64,000 nt of DNA, taken from Sepiola atlantica. Lineage: Eukaryota; Mollusca; Cephalopoda; Sepiida; Sepiolidae. Positions within the stretch are counted from its first letter, which is position 1. Every line of letters starts with the position of its first letter. The DNA lies in contig OY744522.1 of the NCBI GenBank assembly GCA_963556195.1, forward strand, positions 36,216,483 through 36,280,482. Reading direction: 5' to 3'. Shown here piece by piece: positions 1 through 11,628 of this stretch. The translations under genes and the position numbers were made by a program. The notes under the pieces are model-generated. The model was not told the DNA's origin. It worked only from the letters and a program-made list of their open reading frames with translations, and ran no database searches.

Positions 1-1407
1 ATCAAGTCTCGATCATAAACTTTTGTGAAGATAAAATTCTATGAAAGTTGCAAACAATATGACAGCAATGCAGCAGAACTATGGGAAGCAACTTTATAAA
101 ATTGAATCCGCTGAAGTCGAAACTTTATGAAAATCAATAGATAATCAGGATCATTATAACGTAAATGACTTATGTGTTCATTATTTATTCTACGAGGTTA
201 CCTGTTCTGTTAAAAATGACGGTGAGAAATGTTACATTTTTCGAACGAATCTAACAAGCATTGAAAAATTAGGCAACGTTTTTATATCACATTTAAATTT
301 ATTTACATTCAAACCATGAAGTTTCTTTTAGTGAAATGTATTTTTGTGTGTGATTGAAGAAATGAAAATAAATGTACTGCCTTGCACAGAGGTTGAACGT
401 TATGAGACTTTTGTGTTTAATATATTCCCTATCCTTGTTCCCCTCCTCCCATCACTTCTCGTTTCATTCACCTTTCATTGTCATTTCATGTAGTCTTTCA
501 GTCGTTATCGTGTGACATTGACAAATTCACACCATAATCTGTTCAACTCGTAATTTCTTGCTTATTTATGTGGTTGGAAATAAAATAATCTTTACTAATA
601 TGTAATTTTTATCCATTGAATTATTTTTTACAGCGAGTTAAAATGGTATTTACTTCAAACAGCCGAAAGTGCAAAATATGAATTTCTTTTCGAGACTAGA
701 TTTTACATGTTACTTTGGCTGCTTTAATATTGAAAAAACAATCTTTATCAATATTCTTGAATCAGAAGCCACCTTAAACTACAACCAGGAAGTTGTACTT
801 TTCTCCGACCAGTTGAAGCGGAAACACGATCGGGTAAACTTAACAGAAGTTTCTTAAAAAATTATCAGATAAGCAAAAAAAAAGAGCAACTTCTTAATAG
901 AAGAGAATTATTTTCGTGTATAATTTTATGTGAAATTTTAATGTTTGCAAAATTTTCAATTTTGGAAAAAACGAAGGTGCTTCTGTAGTTTCACGATGAC
1001 ATTAAAATATTTAAATAATGTATTAACTTTGTTATGTACAATTTTGAAACCCAAATTTCAGAGCTTTTGAACCACTAGGAATATTTGCATAATTCAAACA
1101 GTTTTGAACTCCATTTACTGAGCTCTTTATAATTACTGTGATTAAATAACAATAATCTAAAATTTAAAAAAAAATAAACTGGGGAATGCTATTTCATAGA
1201 CGCATAAACAGATGTGATTTTCGGGTCTTGCATAATAACTTATGATAGCGTTTTTTCTCTTTGTGATGTATGTTTATTCCAGCCCAGTGGTTTAAAATAA
1301 CCATTTATTTAAGGATATCACTCAAGCAAACACATAGTGTCATTAACAAAGAACAGCGTGGTACATAATATATCGACATGTGTTGTATGATGCAAAAAGA
1401 TAGTGTA

Positions 1408-1523
1408 TTGTTGCAACACAATTATGCAGCATTTATTGTTGCAACAAAATTATGCAGCATTTATTGTTGCAACAAAATTATGCAGCATTTATTGTTGCAA
1501 CAAAATTATGCAGCATTTATTGC
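1408..1523. repeat. 28-bp minisatellite, four copies
   Basis: Four nearly identical 28-bp copies follow each other. Each contains the perfect palindrome TTGTTGCAACAA followed by AATTATGCAGCATT. The first copy differs by one base (CACA for CAAA). Each unit could fold at its palindrome. Confidence 0.9.
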
Positions 1524-4504
1524 CATCGAGCAATTGCAGTTTAATTCGTGAAACAACCCTGGAAACTTAACATCCTGCTCGTCAAAATAGGTATCAGAAC
1601 CGTGAAAGTAGTTGCTGGTCTGTACATGCAAAAATGGACATGATATAAACAAGTCAAGCTATGTAATTAGCCCTTCTCTTTATGGTGTCCCAACTTGTCC
1701 ACCTCAATCAAACGAGTCAAGCCTGTCTGAACAGACTTTTGTTCGTCTTGTCCCTACAAGCAGTTATTTATCACGATCTATACATTTTTTTACTTTCTAA
1801 AATCTATACTTTGGAGTTTAAAAAAATGTTTTTATTGGAATTACTATAGATTGACCATTAAATTGAAAGATTTACTTTTTTTTATATAGTTTTTTCTCAT
1901 GTAGACCTAACAAAATTATGGGAAGTGGTTTCCTCCAGTTAGTTTAGTAAGACGACTGTCGCAGAAGGCTCTCGTGTATCTTTTTCTATTTTTCCTGAAC
2001 ACTAGTGTAGCAGGGCAGTGTCGCGATTCTTTTTCTCCCCAACAAATATCACTGCCGCATTTCGTAAAAAATCTGTGCTGTATTGATGACACATAGTCGC
2101 AGCAGTAATCATAATTGTGATGTGTGTTTATTGTAGCAACCTTAGCATAGACGTTCCTTTTTTTTCTTTTTTTAGCTTGGTAGTTGTTGCAGCCAAAAAC
2201 AAACAATCCATATCTTGCTCTGAGATTTCCATTTGTAGTTTTATCCATTTTTCAGTATTCTTTACATTATTATTACACACCAAACAAAATTGCATGGTAT
2301 CAGTCTTCCTCTCGCTCGCTCTCTGCAGGGGAATAGAAGAAGAACTCCGAAAACACGTCTGGTTACTTCCACACCAAAATCCAAGAGAATGCCTCTCGAT
2401 TTTCATCTGCCACATCTCTCTGTAGACTTCCTGTCATGTCACTTCCTTTGCCACGTTAACTTAATTCTTAACCTTAATTTCTAGCAGAAATTTACTATTT
2501 TACGTCCTTTAATCATTACACGTACAATATCGCTACACTAGCCCAGTTTAATAATATTAGACCATCAGTGGAAATGGCATACACGTCGACCAGAGGCGTC
2601 GACTCCTGGAGTAAAAGTTTTTTAGATGTATTTTAGCGTTAGATATTTTTCAGATGACTCCTCACTTTTAAATTGGAAGTCAGCATTTTTTGCAGGAGTC
2701 AGTTGCAATCATGTTTTTTAACAGGAATCCAGAATCCAGAGTCTCTCCTATTTCCACTTGTTCCTTTTCACACTATTTTCCGTTGTTTTTTCTGTTGCTG
2801 GCTTCTTTTTTGACACCTTTATTTTTAGTATGTATGTAGGAAAAAAAAATAACGAATTAATATTTAAACAGATGTCGCCAAGATCAAGTCCAAATGGGGG
2901 GGAAAAAAACGTCTCTCTCAACTGTATATAAAACAAACGTTGTTCAGTTCAACATAAAAAAAATCCAGCACTATTCCTTTCTTTCGTTCGCTTTCCAATC
3001 ACACGTTCAGAACGATCTCCACCTAACTGACTGAATCTTCACTTTCGCTCTCTTATTGAAAAAAAATGTGACGCATGCAAACCAACTTAATTTGCATAAA
3101 TCTCTCACTCAACACCGCTGCCCGAATTTTCAAATAAAAACCTTATTTGACTTTCTGACGCCTTTCTTCTCCCACTTTTTTTGTCGTCAGCGAGCGTTTT
3201 CGGGTTCGCCCCACACACACAGCATACCAGACGCTGCCTCTTTGAACGGCGCCAACAAGTGTCTGCATCTACGTCAATCGGCCGCTCTCCGTTACAATGT
3301 ATTTGAGAGCCGTTCATAACCAGTTAATCACGACGGCGTGAACTTAAATTGAATAAAAATTGTTAAATATGTCAAATCTATAAAACTTAAAGTCTACAGA
3401 TAGTGTAGCTAGCATTTTGTAGTTGTTCCAAACTTTAAATCAAGTGGCAATTACAGCAGGTTTCCTTGGGGCAATGTTGCATGGAAATACGTTCACCATC
3501 ATTGTGACTGGAAGGGGATAGACACAAAGTCGTTTTTATCAACAACTTTGGAGAGAGACGAGAAGACATTTTTGAATGAAAAAGAAAACTTTTAAATATT
3601 TGCTAACAGTTCGTTTTTTTTTTTACATAATAAATGATATATTAATATGCTAGTCCCATACATTTACCTACGTACACTATGATCCGAAAGTCTTGTTACT
3701 CCTATCAAAAAGTAATAACAATAGAGAAATGAGTAATACAGCAATACAAAACACATGTCTTGAATTCAGTTTATTCACTTTAGGAACAGTAAAACAAAAT
3801 AAGAACACTACAAGAACAAAAGGAGAGTTGAAAGTGGACCTTCGGTTCACTTTCGGCAGCATTGTAACTTTTGCTTCTCTTATTTTGTCCTTTAGTCCTC
3901 ACATTCCATAAGTGATGTTTCTAACAAAGGGGGAAGAATTGCTGTTTCCTTGGTTGGAATCTATCCATCTAACACTTATCGTTGGCTAGTTTTTGATCTT
4001 GAAGTAGAATTTTTTTTATTTGAATTTTTTTTAGCTCCTTACATCAAATGGCTTCATGCCTTGTCTGAAGCGACTTCCATAAAAAAAGTAATACATAGTA
4101 ATAGAAAAGAACATGTAATGGATTCAGTTTATTCACTTTCATTGACACTGTCACATATCGAGAAGGTCTGTATGAATGCCATTTTCGTGACACAAAATGA
4201 TGTGTGGTATCTATATAATACTAAAACTCTGAGGACCGTGAATGTTTGATAGTCAGGATGGGAGATAACTTATTAAAGAAAAAACTATGGGAGAAGACTT
4301 GTTCATGAGTTACCTCTCTTGATCCAGAAGAAACGGGATATACAACTAGTTTCTTGTTTGAATGTTTTTTTTATACAAATTTTTTTTTTTTTTCTTTTTT
4401 TCAATACTTGATTGATATTTTCAAAAAATGTACCATTTCTCTTTGCCACTTTATAACTTGAAAATTATAGAAGAAAAAAAAAGAAAAAAATGGTAATATA
4501 GGGT

Positions 4505-4570
4505 TTCAATGCTGGGAGCAGGACTACAGGAGTCCTCCTTCATGACCAAACAACGCCGGGTAGATCTAGT
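4505..4570. repeat. Short dispersed repeat, copy 1
   Basis: Contains a GGGAGCAGGACTACAGGAG-type core followed by TCCTCCTTCATGACC and ACGCCGGGTAGA. A diverged second copy lies near 5815-5880. The word resembling ACCCGGTATTGCCC near 40250 may belong to the same group of element ends. The family is not identified. Confidence 0.4.
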
Positions 4571-5814
4571 ATTTTACGAAGCTGTGCTTTGGTGATTTTT
4601 TTTTTCTTTATTACTTTTTGACGATCTGAAGCTACTTATGAAACAATTTTATGAGGATAAAATAGCAAAAATCGAAAGTATTTATGGGATTTAAATTTCA
4701 ACATTTTGTAAAATGTTCGATTTGATTTTATTGCAAAACTTTTTTCTTTTTTTTTTTAAAATATAAAATATTCTTTTGAATTATTTTTCTAATCTAAAAT
4801 GTAAATATTTTTTTACAAGAAACTGACAGAAAAGACTAACAGGAGGTAATGAGTGATACAAAAATGAACCCATGGTCCACTTTCTACTCTCCTTGTGCCA
4901 TTCTTATCTGTGTTATTTTTCCAATGCCATCCATACCTATGCCATTTTTACCGTGCATTGTTATTATAGCTACAAAACACGATGTAAATTTATTTATGTA
5001 AACAATGAAGCTTTGCATAATTTTGCTAGGTAATTGTTCAAACAATGCAGTTGCACTGATCACATGGTACCTTTTGGTGCATGGTCACATTAATTATTAT
5101 GGTTAGTAAATGCAGATAATAGTTTTTTTAGTACAATAAGGAACCAGATGTTGTCACTATTTACATATACCATCTTTTCCCTCCTAAACAAATTATACTA
5201 AAGTTACCCATCAATTTTTCAGCATTTTTAAATTAAAGATTGCTTACCTTTTTTATTTTTTTAATCTTTCAAGCTTTTCTTGAATTCTAAAAAAGCTAAT
5301 TCTTTGTAATATTTCTTGCGAGATGATTTGATCGAGCCCAACTTAAATAGTCTTTTGTTTGTCCTCATCACAGGCTTCGTGTCTCTCAACTAATCCACAA
5401 AATATAATGACATTTTCTTTTTCTCGGTGCTTTTGTTCGGCCTTATGAAATTTGTGTGTTTGTCAATGAATTGTGAATCTCAAGTCTGTGCATGATCTTT
5501 ATTGCATCATATAATGGTTTGTCTACCCAGCATGCACCAGCTTTTATTATCATGCGCTCAATTGAATTATGGTCTGTCCGGGGGATGTAATTGAAAACAA
5601 AGCCCTATATATAACGTTTCTTGGGTGAAATGTTACAATGAATCCACTGGTGGTAGTAATTTTTATTAGGGGATTTTACAATAATGTTGGGAGGTTTATG
5701 TTCGTGCCAGGCATCCATCAACAGCAAAGACAACATTTTATTTTATTTCATTTATAATTTGGGAATGGAAAATTATACAAATTAAAAAATGAGAACTAAA
5801 AATGATATGAAGTT

Positions 5815-5880
5815 CATGTCCGAGAGCAGGAGTATACAGGGGTCCTCATTCATTCCGAGCAACACCGGGTATGCCTGATA
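5815..5880. repeat. Short dispersed repeat, copy 2
   Basis: Aligns by eye with 4505-4570: GAGCAGGAGTATACAGGGG, then TCCTCATTCATTCC, then ACACCGGGTATGCC. Unidentified transposon-end family. Confidence 0.4.
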
Positions 5881-6070
5881 GAAGAATATAGAAAGATAGG
5901 AATCTTAACCGATACTAATATGAGACGTGTGTCTGTCGGTTTGAGTGACTAACTACATTCAGTCTATTAGATCTAGGAACATGAAATTTGATAGGTATGA
6001 TTACCTATCTATTCAGATTTTACTACGGTTATAGATATTTATCTTTTCTCTTAAAAAAGGGGGTTTCTGT

Positions 6071-6245
6071 CGTGGGTATGATATGAAACAACATCCAGTG
6101 ATGAGGTCCCAATTTGGAAGCTTTGGGGAGTGTGGACTCACCCCGTAGTTGTCATTACTCTCAGGTTCACTCTGACCTAGAGGAGTGGTAGCACCTGTCA
6201 GAGTCCCCCTGACTATGACACAAAACTGCATCCAGTGGTACATGT
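6071..6245. repeat. Dispersed repeat family copy (pair with 59155-59285)
   Basis: Shares an ordered series of words with 59155-59285: CATCCAGTGATGAGGTCC against CATCCGATGGTGAGATCC, then CTTTGGGGA.TGTGGA, then CTC.CAGGT.CAC.CTGACC, then GGAGTGGTAG.ACCTGT. The order and spacing match, so the two are copies of one interspersed element of unknown class. CATCCAGTGRT recurs at the end (about 6231), which hints at a short direct repeat bounding the unit. Confidence 0.5.
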
Positions 6246-6982
6246 ATAAGTTATACTAAATAATTAACGACTTAAAGTCCGAAATGGCTTTTCACCAGCG
6301 TCAAAACTTTCACCGATCCTGGAACTTTTATATAGCAAGATAATCTGCATTAGGGGGGGGGGGGGGCATGCAGATGTTAAAATATTAAATGTAACATTAG
6401 AGATTGAGTCATCATAGTGTAAAAATAACTGTAGTTCAACCGTTTGGTAGCTATTTTTGCTGCCTGTCTTTGTAAATAAAAAGGGGAGAAGGAGAACAAG
6501 CAGGAAGTATAAACAATAGCGGCAATTACCTTACTGTGAGAGAGAGAGAGAGAGAATAAAAAGTAGAGTTGGGCGGTTTTGAAATTTTGGTTTCGGTTTT
6601 TTCCCCTTAAAACCTCGGTTTACGGTTCGGTTTTTCGGTTTTTTTGAAAAATATTTTTTTACTATGGAAGCTATTCATTCTCTTGTGTGATGATTAGTTA
6701 TTATTCAACGTTTAGTTGAATTATGCCACTGTTTCGATAATTTTGTGACTGAATCATTCTCCATGATATGAATCATGTAAGTTTTAAGGTGTTGACTGTT
6801 GTAATCAAAGTTCTGATACCTTTTCAATAGTTAACTCGTTAAAACAGTGACCAAAGATTCATGAAAGATTTCTGAAGAATAAAACTGAGTTTGTATATAC
6901 ATTCTATCTAATTCTTTAACCCATCAGAAGCTAAAATATAGGATGAGGAGAATGAGAAACATTTAAACAAAAATCTTTAACA

Positions 6983-7345
6983 TCAAAAGATAGCGTTAGA
7001 AAATGAGCAGTCAGTCATATATGAATCATTAGCTCGGCTGGTCCAATAGTCCATTGTCAAGGAAATGGACTTTATGTCTAACAACTGCCGCCGAATGTCA
7101 TTAGTGACCGACTCATATAAATCAGGAATTAACATTTCTCTAACATGTCGTCTGGTCGGCAACTGATATGCAGGTTGTAGACATTTGACGAAGGGTTTAA
7201 ATCCTTCATCCTCTACAATGCTCACGGTTTGGAGATCTGTGCATATCATTGCTACAAGACTCTGGTTTGCTGCTCTTGTTCTTGGGTTTGATTTGTCCCA
7301 TTTAATTGTCGAATTAACAAAAGAAAACATGTTCTCTTGCTTCAC
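6983..7345 (-). pseudogene. hAT (Ac/ZBED-like) transposase fragment
   Basis: A 120-codon open frame on the - strand is a piece of a hAT transposase, the enzyme that cuts and pastes the surrounding element. Recognisable blocks are ICTDLQTVSIVEDEGFK near residues 35-51 (hAT proteins have D-x-x-P-F-S-x-V-x-x-x-G-F here), a following LQPAYQLPTRR segment, and LTMDYWTSRANDSYM near residues 96-110, matching the family's T-D-x-W-T-S block, which contains the first catalytic aspartate region. The BED zinc finger, the second and third acidic residues and the dimerisation domain are not found, so this is roughly a fifth of a normal 600-700 residue enzyme. It lies inside the hAT ends and points leftwards. 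The family call is strong; activity is excluded. Confidence 0.8.
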
Positions 7346-8230
7346 TGTGGGAATTGTGGCAGCAATCTAAAAACGAAACAAAAATATGCAGGTGTAACTA
7401 AAGTAATCATATCATTTAACTTGGTGGTTGGGGGGAGGGGGAGAATCTCCTATTGAAGTTAACATGCTTGTTTGGTAGTTGGGGATTTCATTTAAAGTTG
7501 TTGTTTTTTACTAAAAAGCAGCAAATTGAATGTTGGTATGCTTTGGGAGGTGGGCATTTTTAGTTCCATAAAAACATATTCATTTACAAACGTTATTAAA
7601 GGGGGGGGGGGACGGTGGGCCCTATAGTCAAAATATCTTGGCGGAATGGAAATTTATGACCCGCCCTGAAGGTCATATATTTCTTAAAAATAAATGGACC
7701 ATTCCTCATTTTTTTTTTAAATCACCCAGCTTAATCCTTATTATGCCACAGAAATTAGTTTCAACAAAAACAAAAAAAATAATCAATTTTATAGCGTTTC
7801 TGTTTTGCAGACATGAGTTTTCTCCCTTTAATTTTCTATAAATAAATAATTGGAAGAGGCTATATTGCCGGTCCCGGCAAAATAACGATTCCTGCGTTAT
7901 TTTGCCGTGACCGGCAATATAACGATTCCTGCGTTATTTTGCCGGTTCATGTATATTTAACTAAATTGTTAAACATACAGTGACGCCCGGCACAATAATT
8001 ATTTACTAATGTAAAGGGATCATTATTATGCCGGTTCATTTTTTTTAAAAACCTAATTGTTATGGCCTTGCGAAAGAATAGGTAATGAAATAAATAAGGG
8101 CAAATATTTAAAAACAATTTGTTTTCATCATCAGTTGTGTCGGTTAAAGAAATAAAAAAAATCGACCTGCCCTATTGTGTCGGTTAAAGAAATATCTGCT
8201 TTTAATACAAAAACATTAAAAGTAAAATAA

Positions 8231-8416
8231 TGAAATGAACGGAAATATTAGAGACAATTAGATTATTTAGTTGGATTTCATTTGCTGTAAAGCGTATCTG
8301 ATGTAATTTCTTTACGAATTGCTGTTTGCAGACGGAAATATTGGGACCCCATTCGTACACAAGCATCTGAAATCCGGCTAAAGAATCTAATTGTCTCTAA
8401 TATTTTCGTTCATTCA
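8231..8416. repeat. Imperfect inverted repeat, arms about 55 bp
   Basis: The left arm (8231-8292) carries GAACGGAAATATTAGAGAC and AATTAGATT, then GGATTTCA. The right arm (about 8360-8416) carries the complement in order with a few mismatches. It is nested in the long-TIR element and may be a small MITE. Confidence 0.75.
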
Positions 8417-8760
8417 ATTAATTTTTATTTTCAACTGCTACACATTTTAATCCAAGGTTGAATTGTTTTACAAACATTGTGAAGCGGCAGCACTTTTTAT
8501 ACCCGCCACGGGAGCCGGAGATACCACGGGCACCAGTAGGCGTGGCTCAAATGAACCAAACAATCGCAATCATTTTAAAATAGATATTTTACCTTTATTA
8601 TTAAAAAAAATACTATTTTTCTTTTCGGTTTATTTTTATTTTGTTACTTTTCATAATAGAATTAGTGTTGATGAATTTTCCCAACATTACTAAGTCTGCT
8701 CTCGATTTAAGTAATTGAAATTAAGGAAAGTTATATATAAAGAAAAAAATAAGCAACAAA

Positions 8761-8937
8761 TAAATGTTACCAAAGGCAACATAAATTATTCTTCTACCTA
8801 CCTGTATAAGTTTATTTGTTTATTTTATTATTTATTTTGATAAATGATTTTTTTTTATAAAAATAAATAATAAAATAAACAAATAAACTTATACAGGTAG
8901 GTAGAAGAATAATTTATGTTGCCTTTGGTAACATTTA
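8761..8937. repeat. Perfect 78-bp hairpin with 21-nt loop
   Basis: 8761-8838 and 8860-8937 are exact reverse complements by eye, separated by a T-rich 21-base loop. The arm begins TAAATGTTACCAAAGGCAAC. It forms the innermost layer of three nested inverted-repeat structures within the hAT element. Confidence 0.9.
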
Positions 8938-9967
8938 CTTGTTAAAAATGTGCTTTACAAAGGAACGATTTTAATGTAAAATTCTGATTTTCTTTATGAA
9001 GAAAAACTTCGATAATGTTAAAATATACAGAAAATCACTGGATTTAAACAGTTTCTATTTTAAAATGTTCTTTCAATGAAATCATAAAATAAGTCGTAAT
9101 TTTGAAGAGTTCACTCCTAATTGAATCAACCGGAAGTAAAAATTAATTTTATCGTTATTTTAAAATATATTGTCGCTTAATAAAGTTTTAAATTATACAA
9201 AAAATCAATCAGGCAAAGATTAATTAAAAACAAACAAAACAAAAAATCAATGAGGCAAAGTTTTAAATAAAAAAAAAACAAAAAAAACAATCACTGTATG
9301 TTTAACAATTTAGTTAAATATACATGAACCGGCAAAATAACGCAAGAATCGTTATATTGCCGGTCACGGCAAAATAACGCAGGAATCGTTATTTTGCCGG
9401 GACCGGCAATATAGCCTATTCGTAAATAATTAGCTTGGATGTACTGTTGGATTAATGGGACGCATTTGATCGATTTTGAAGAAAATTAATTTAAGTTGGG
9501 AATTAGTTCAAAACAACTTTTTACAACTTATTTTTTCTTAAACTCAAAATGCGTGAGGTGTTAAATTAAATCAGCAATGTTTTTACAATAATTCTATCAT
9601 GTTCTGTTATTTCAACCAGGGCCTACAAAAATACGATGTCATGTTGTCTGTCGTATTTCTCTTTTTTTTCATTTGAAAATTCAAAATGTTAATGATAAAC
9701 AAACTGTAAACAAAGATTTCTTCCTACAAGTCATTTAAATATTTTTATCATATATTTGTTCAATCTGTCCTCTTACTAATATAACATTTTTTGGTAATAT
9801 TCAATTTTATTCAAATCGGAAAATCTTTTCAACCGTGTTTCCTTGTATATGGTGGCTTACTGTAGTAAAAACACAATACCGAACGGTTACGGTTTAAAAA
9901 AAAAACCTATTCGGTATGGAGACGAAACCGAAAAACCGCGGTTTTTCGGTAAAACCGCCCATCTCTA

Positions 9968-10574
9968 ATAAAAAGGGAACTTGATAGACAGTGTATAACA
10001 TAAGAGAGGGAGGGGCAAACAACATACAGTGAGAGAGGGTGAAAATGATAGATATATAAGCCTAGTAAGAGATGGGTCACTTGATCAGTTAATTGCAAAT
10101 TATGGCTAATTAGACGTATTAAAATGGAAGTTTTTTTTTTTATGTTTCGGAATTTTTGAGATAATTAATAATTTGTTTTATTTGGACTACTGTTCTCTCT
10201 CACAACGTTTCGGCTGATGTAACCTCCGACCTTCTTAAGGTGTGTCTTGTCGAACTCTGGAATCTGTATAGAATTTTAACAGAACCCTTTTATTTAATCC
10301 ACAGGGTAGATTGCTCTCATTCTGTCAGCCATAACCGAGTAGAAATCTTAAGTAATTTGTAATTGAATTTTTAGCATCGCCCACATCGAGGATTGAACCT
10401 ACAAGCTCCAGAGGACTGTCACTTAGAACTGATTATTACTTAGCACTTCTATCCGTTCCGTTGCACACCTGAAGACCGGAGGTTACGTTGGCCAAAACAT
10501 GAGAATAACGTCCAAGATGAGACTAATAGTTCTAGTAATCCAAATAATACAGAATTTTGGGGATTTTTTAAAAC
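9968..10574. other. Intronic DNA with two copies of a dispersed repeat
   Basis: Begins with the right hAT target duplication (9968-9975). 10196-10245 on the - strand and 10470-10555 on the + strand share GGAGGTTAC, C.AAACGTTGTGAGA or a close form, and AGTCCAAATAA-type ends. A third copy lies at 58838-58915. No gene is seen. Confidence 0.5.
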
Positions 10575-11628
10575 ATAACTCAATCCTTCAATAGTTCAGT
10601 ATTGGGTCCTTTGTTGTTTTTGATATTCATAAATGACTTACCTAATAATATAAATTCAGATATAGAACTATTTGCTGATGATGTTAAACTACTTGTGAGA
10701 CCTTTAACACAGATGGATCTAAATAAATTATCATATTGGGAGGACATTTGGAAATTGGGATTTAACCTAGACAAATGTAAAGTACTACATGTAGGATCCA
10801 GGAATGTTGGAGTTGAATATGTACTAAACAACAGAGAAATCAAAGAAGTAGATAGAGAGTGCGATTTGGAAGTGGGTTTTTATAATACATTTAAGGCAAA
10901 TAATCATATTTTGACCATTGTATTGAGGGCAAATAGAATGATCGGGTGGATGGTTAGGAATATTATTTCGAGGGAGACAAATGTTGTGTTAAGGATATAT
11001 AAAGTTCTAATAAGACCTCATATAGAATACTGCACCCAGGCCTGGGCTCCAACGACTAAATATGGAAATTGGAATGTAATATTGAAACTGGAAGGCGTAC
11101 AAAGAAGTGTGACAAAACTAATAAGTAAAGTAAAGAAGTGCAGTTACAGGGAGAGATTGGACAAATTGGGATTGACTACTTTGCTGGAGAGAAGAATGAG
11201 AGGTGATATGATTGAGACTTTCAAGATAATAAATGTCATTTCTAACTATGGTGGGCATTTTTTAGTATTTCTCCTAGATCTGGAAGGTTATTGTCAAGGC
11301 AGTTTTCAAAAACTAGATCTGTTAACCAGTTAAGTTTTTTGCTCACAGAGTAATATATTTTTGGAATAAGTTGCCAGATCGGATTGAGAACAGCAATAGT
11401 GTGGATCAGTTTAAGATGAGGTTGGATGAATTCAGAGAAAGTGGTAGGAGGGAGAAATTGAGGGGGCACTTTTGGGAGTTATCGAATGAAATATTTAACA
11501 GTTTGATCTGGATATCGATACTGTACTAAGAGTTTTTTTTTTTTTTAGTTTTTTTTTTTACAGTTGAATTGAGAAGATAGTTAAGGGGGAGATGCCCAAG
11601 GTGGCATAACAAATAATAATAATAATAA
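10575..11628 (+). mobile_element. 5'-truncated non-LTR retrotransposon (Jockey/CR1-like)
   Basis: The 3' third of a LINE ORF2 followed by its 3' end. The reading frame 10575-11333 encodes reverse transcriptase motifs VLGPLLFLIFINDLP (motif B region) and FADDVKLL (motif C, the catalytic Asp pair intact). The thumb/C-terminal blocks YKVLIRPHIEYCTQAWAP and a degenerate VQR..TKLI follow. Near 11330 the frame shifts by one; the next frame continues FFAHRVIYFWNKLPDRIEN to a stop at 11527-11529, the usual R.W..LP block of this group. The copy ends in an (AAT)n tail at about 11607-11628, as in many CR1/Rex/Jockey-type elements. It lacks endonuclease and most of the RT, so it is a dead 5'-truncated copy. 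The exact clade is not settled. Confidence 0.8.

Larger units (their letters stand above)
1..6555. other. Unclassified AT-rich DNA, probably upstream RSPRY1 intron
   Basis: No coding exon is recognised on either strand. The exon at 12636 begins inside a codon, so an upstream intron must extend leftwards, and this stretch is probably part of it. Contents seen: a 28-bp minisatellite (1408-1523), two copies of a short dispersed repeat (about 4505-4570 and 5815-5880), a longer dispersed repeat (6071-6245), a G run (6353-6366) and an AG microsatellite just before the hAT element. Around 3170-3320 the base composition is noticeably richer in CpG than the surroundings, but no splice-bounded frame was found there. 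Two related segments, about 3715-3785 and 4085-4140, share the words AGTAATA and TTCAGTTTATTCACTTT and look like old copies of one repeat. Confidence 0.5.
7857..9417. mobile_element. Nested element with 126-bp terminal inverted repeats
   Basis: 7857-7982 and 9292-9417 are inverted copies of 126 bp with only one mismatch seen. Each arm is itself repetitive: a GCCGG...CGGCAAAATAACGATTCCTGCGTTATTTTGCCG module occurs twice with slight change. A degenerate third version lies just inside the left arm (about 7986-8035). No transposase is found in the 1.3 kb interior, which instead holds two more inverted repeats (8231-8416 and 8761-8937). Flanking ATTGGAAG and ATTCGTAA agree at only five of eight positions, so the target-site duplication is uncertain. 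The class is unknown; it is a foldback-like or non-autonomous DNA element. It lies wholly within the hAT copy and therefore inserted later. Confidence 0.8.
6564..9967. mobile_element. hAT-superfamily DNA transposon with TSD, internally rearranged
   Basis: The ends are inverted: TAGAGTTGGGCGGTTTTG at the left, and at the right the complement of TAGAGATGGGCGGTTTTACC. Both ends continue into GGTTTCGG/CGGTTTTTCGG repeats. A perfect 8-bp target-site duplication, ATAAAAAG, lies at 6556-6563 and 9968-9975. Eight base pairs is the hAT-type duplication, and a hAT transposase fragment lies inside on the - strand (6983-7345). Together these place the superfamily firmly. Most of the transposase is missing, and a second element with long inverted ends occupies 7857-9417. 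The copy is therefore dead by itself, although the ends still look recognisable. Confidence 0.9.

Noticed and set aside
3056..3319. CpG-richer stretch as possible first exon
   Set aside because: No splice donor with a continuing frame, no recognisable peptide on either strand and no TATA or initiator in a convincing place.
10196..10555. Hammerhead ribozyme in the GGTTACATCAGCCGAAAC repeat
   Set aside because: CTGATG and GAAAC words occur but not in the order and pairing of a hammerhead core.
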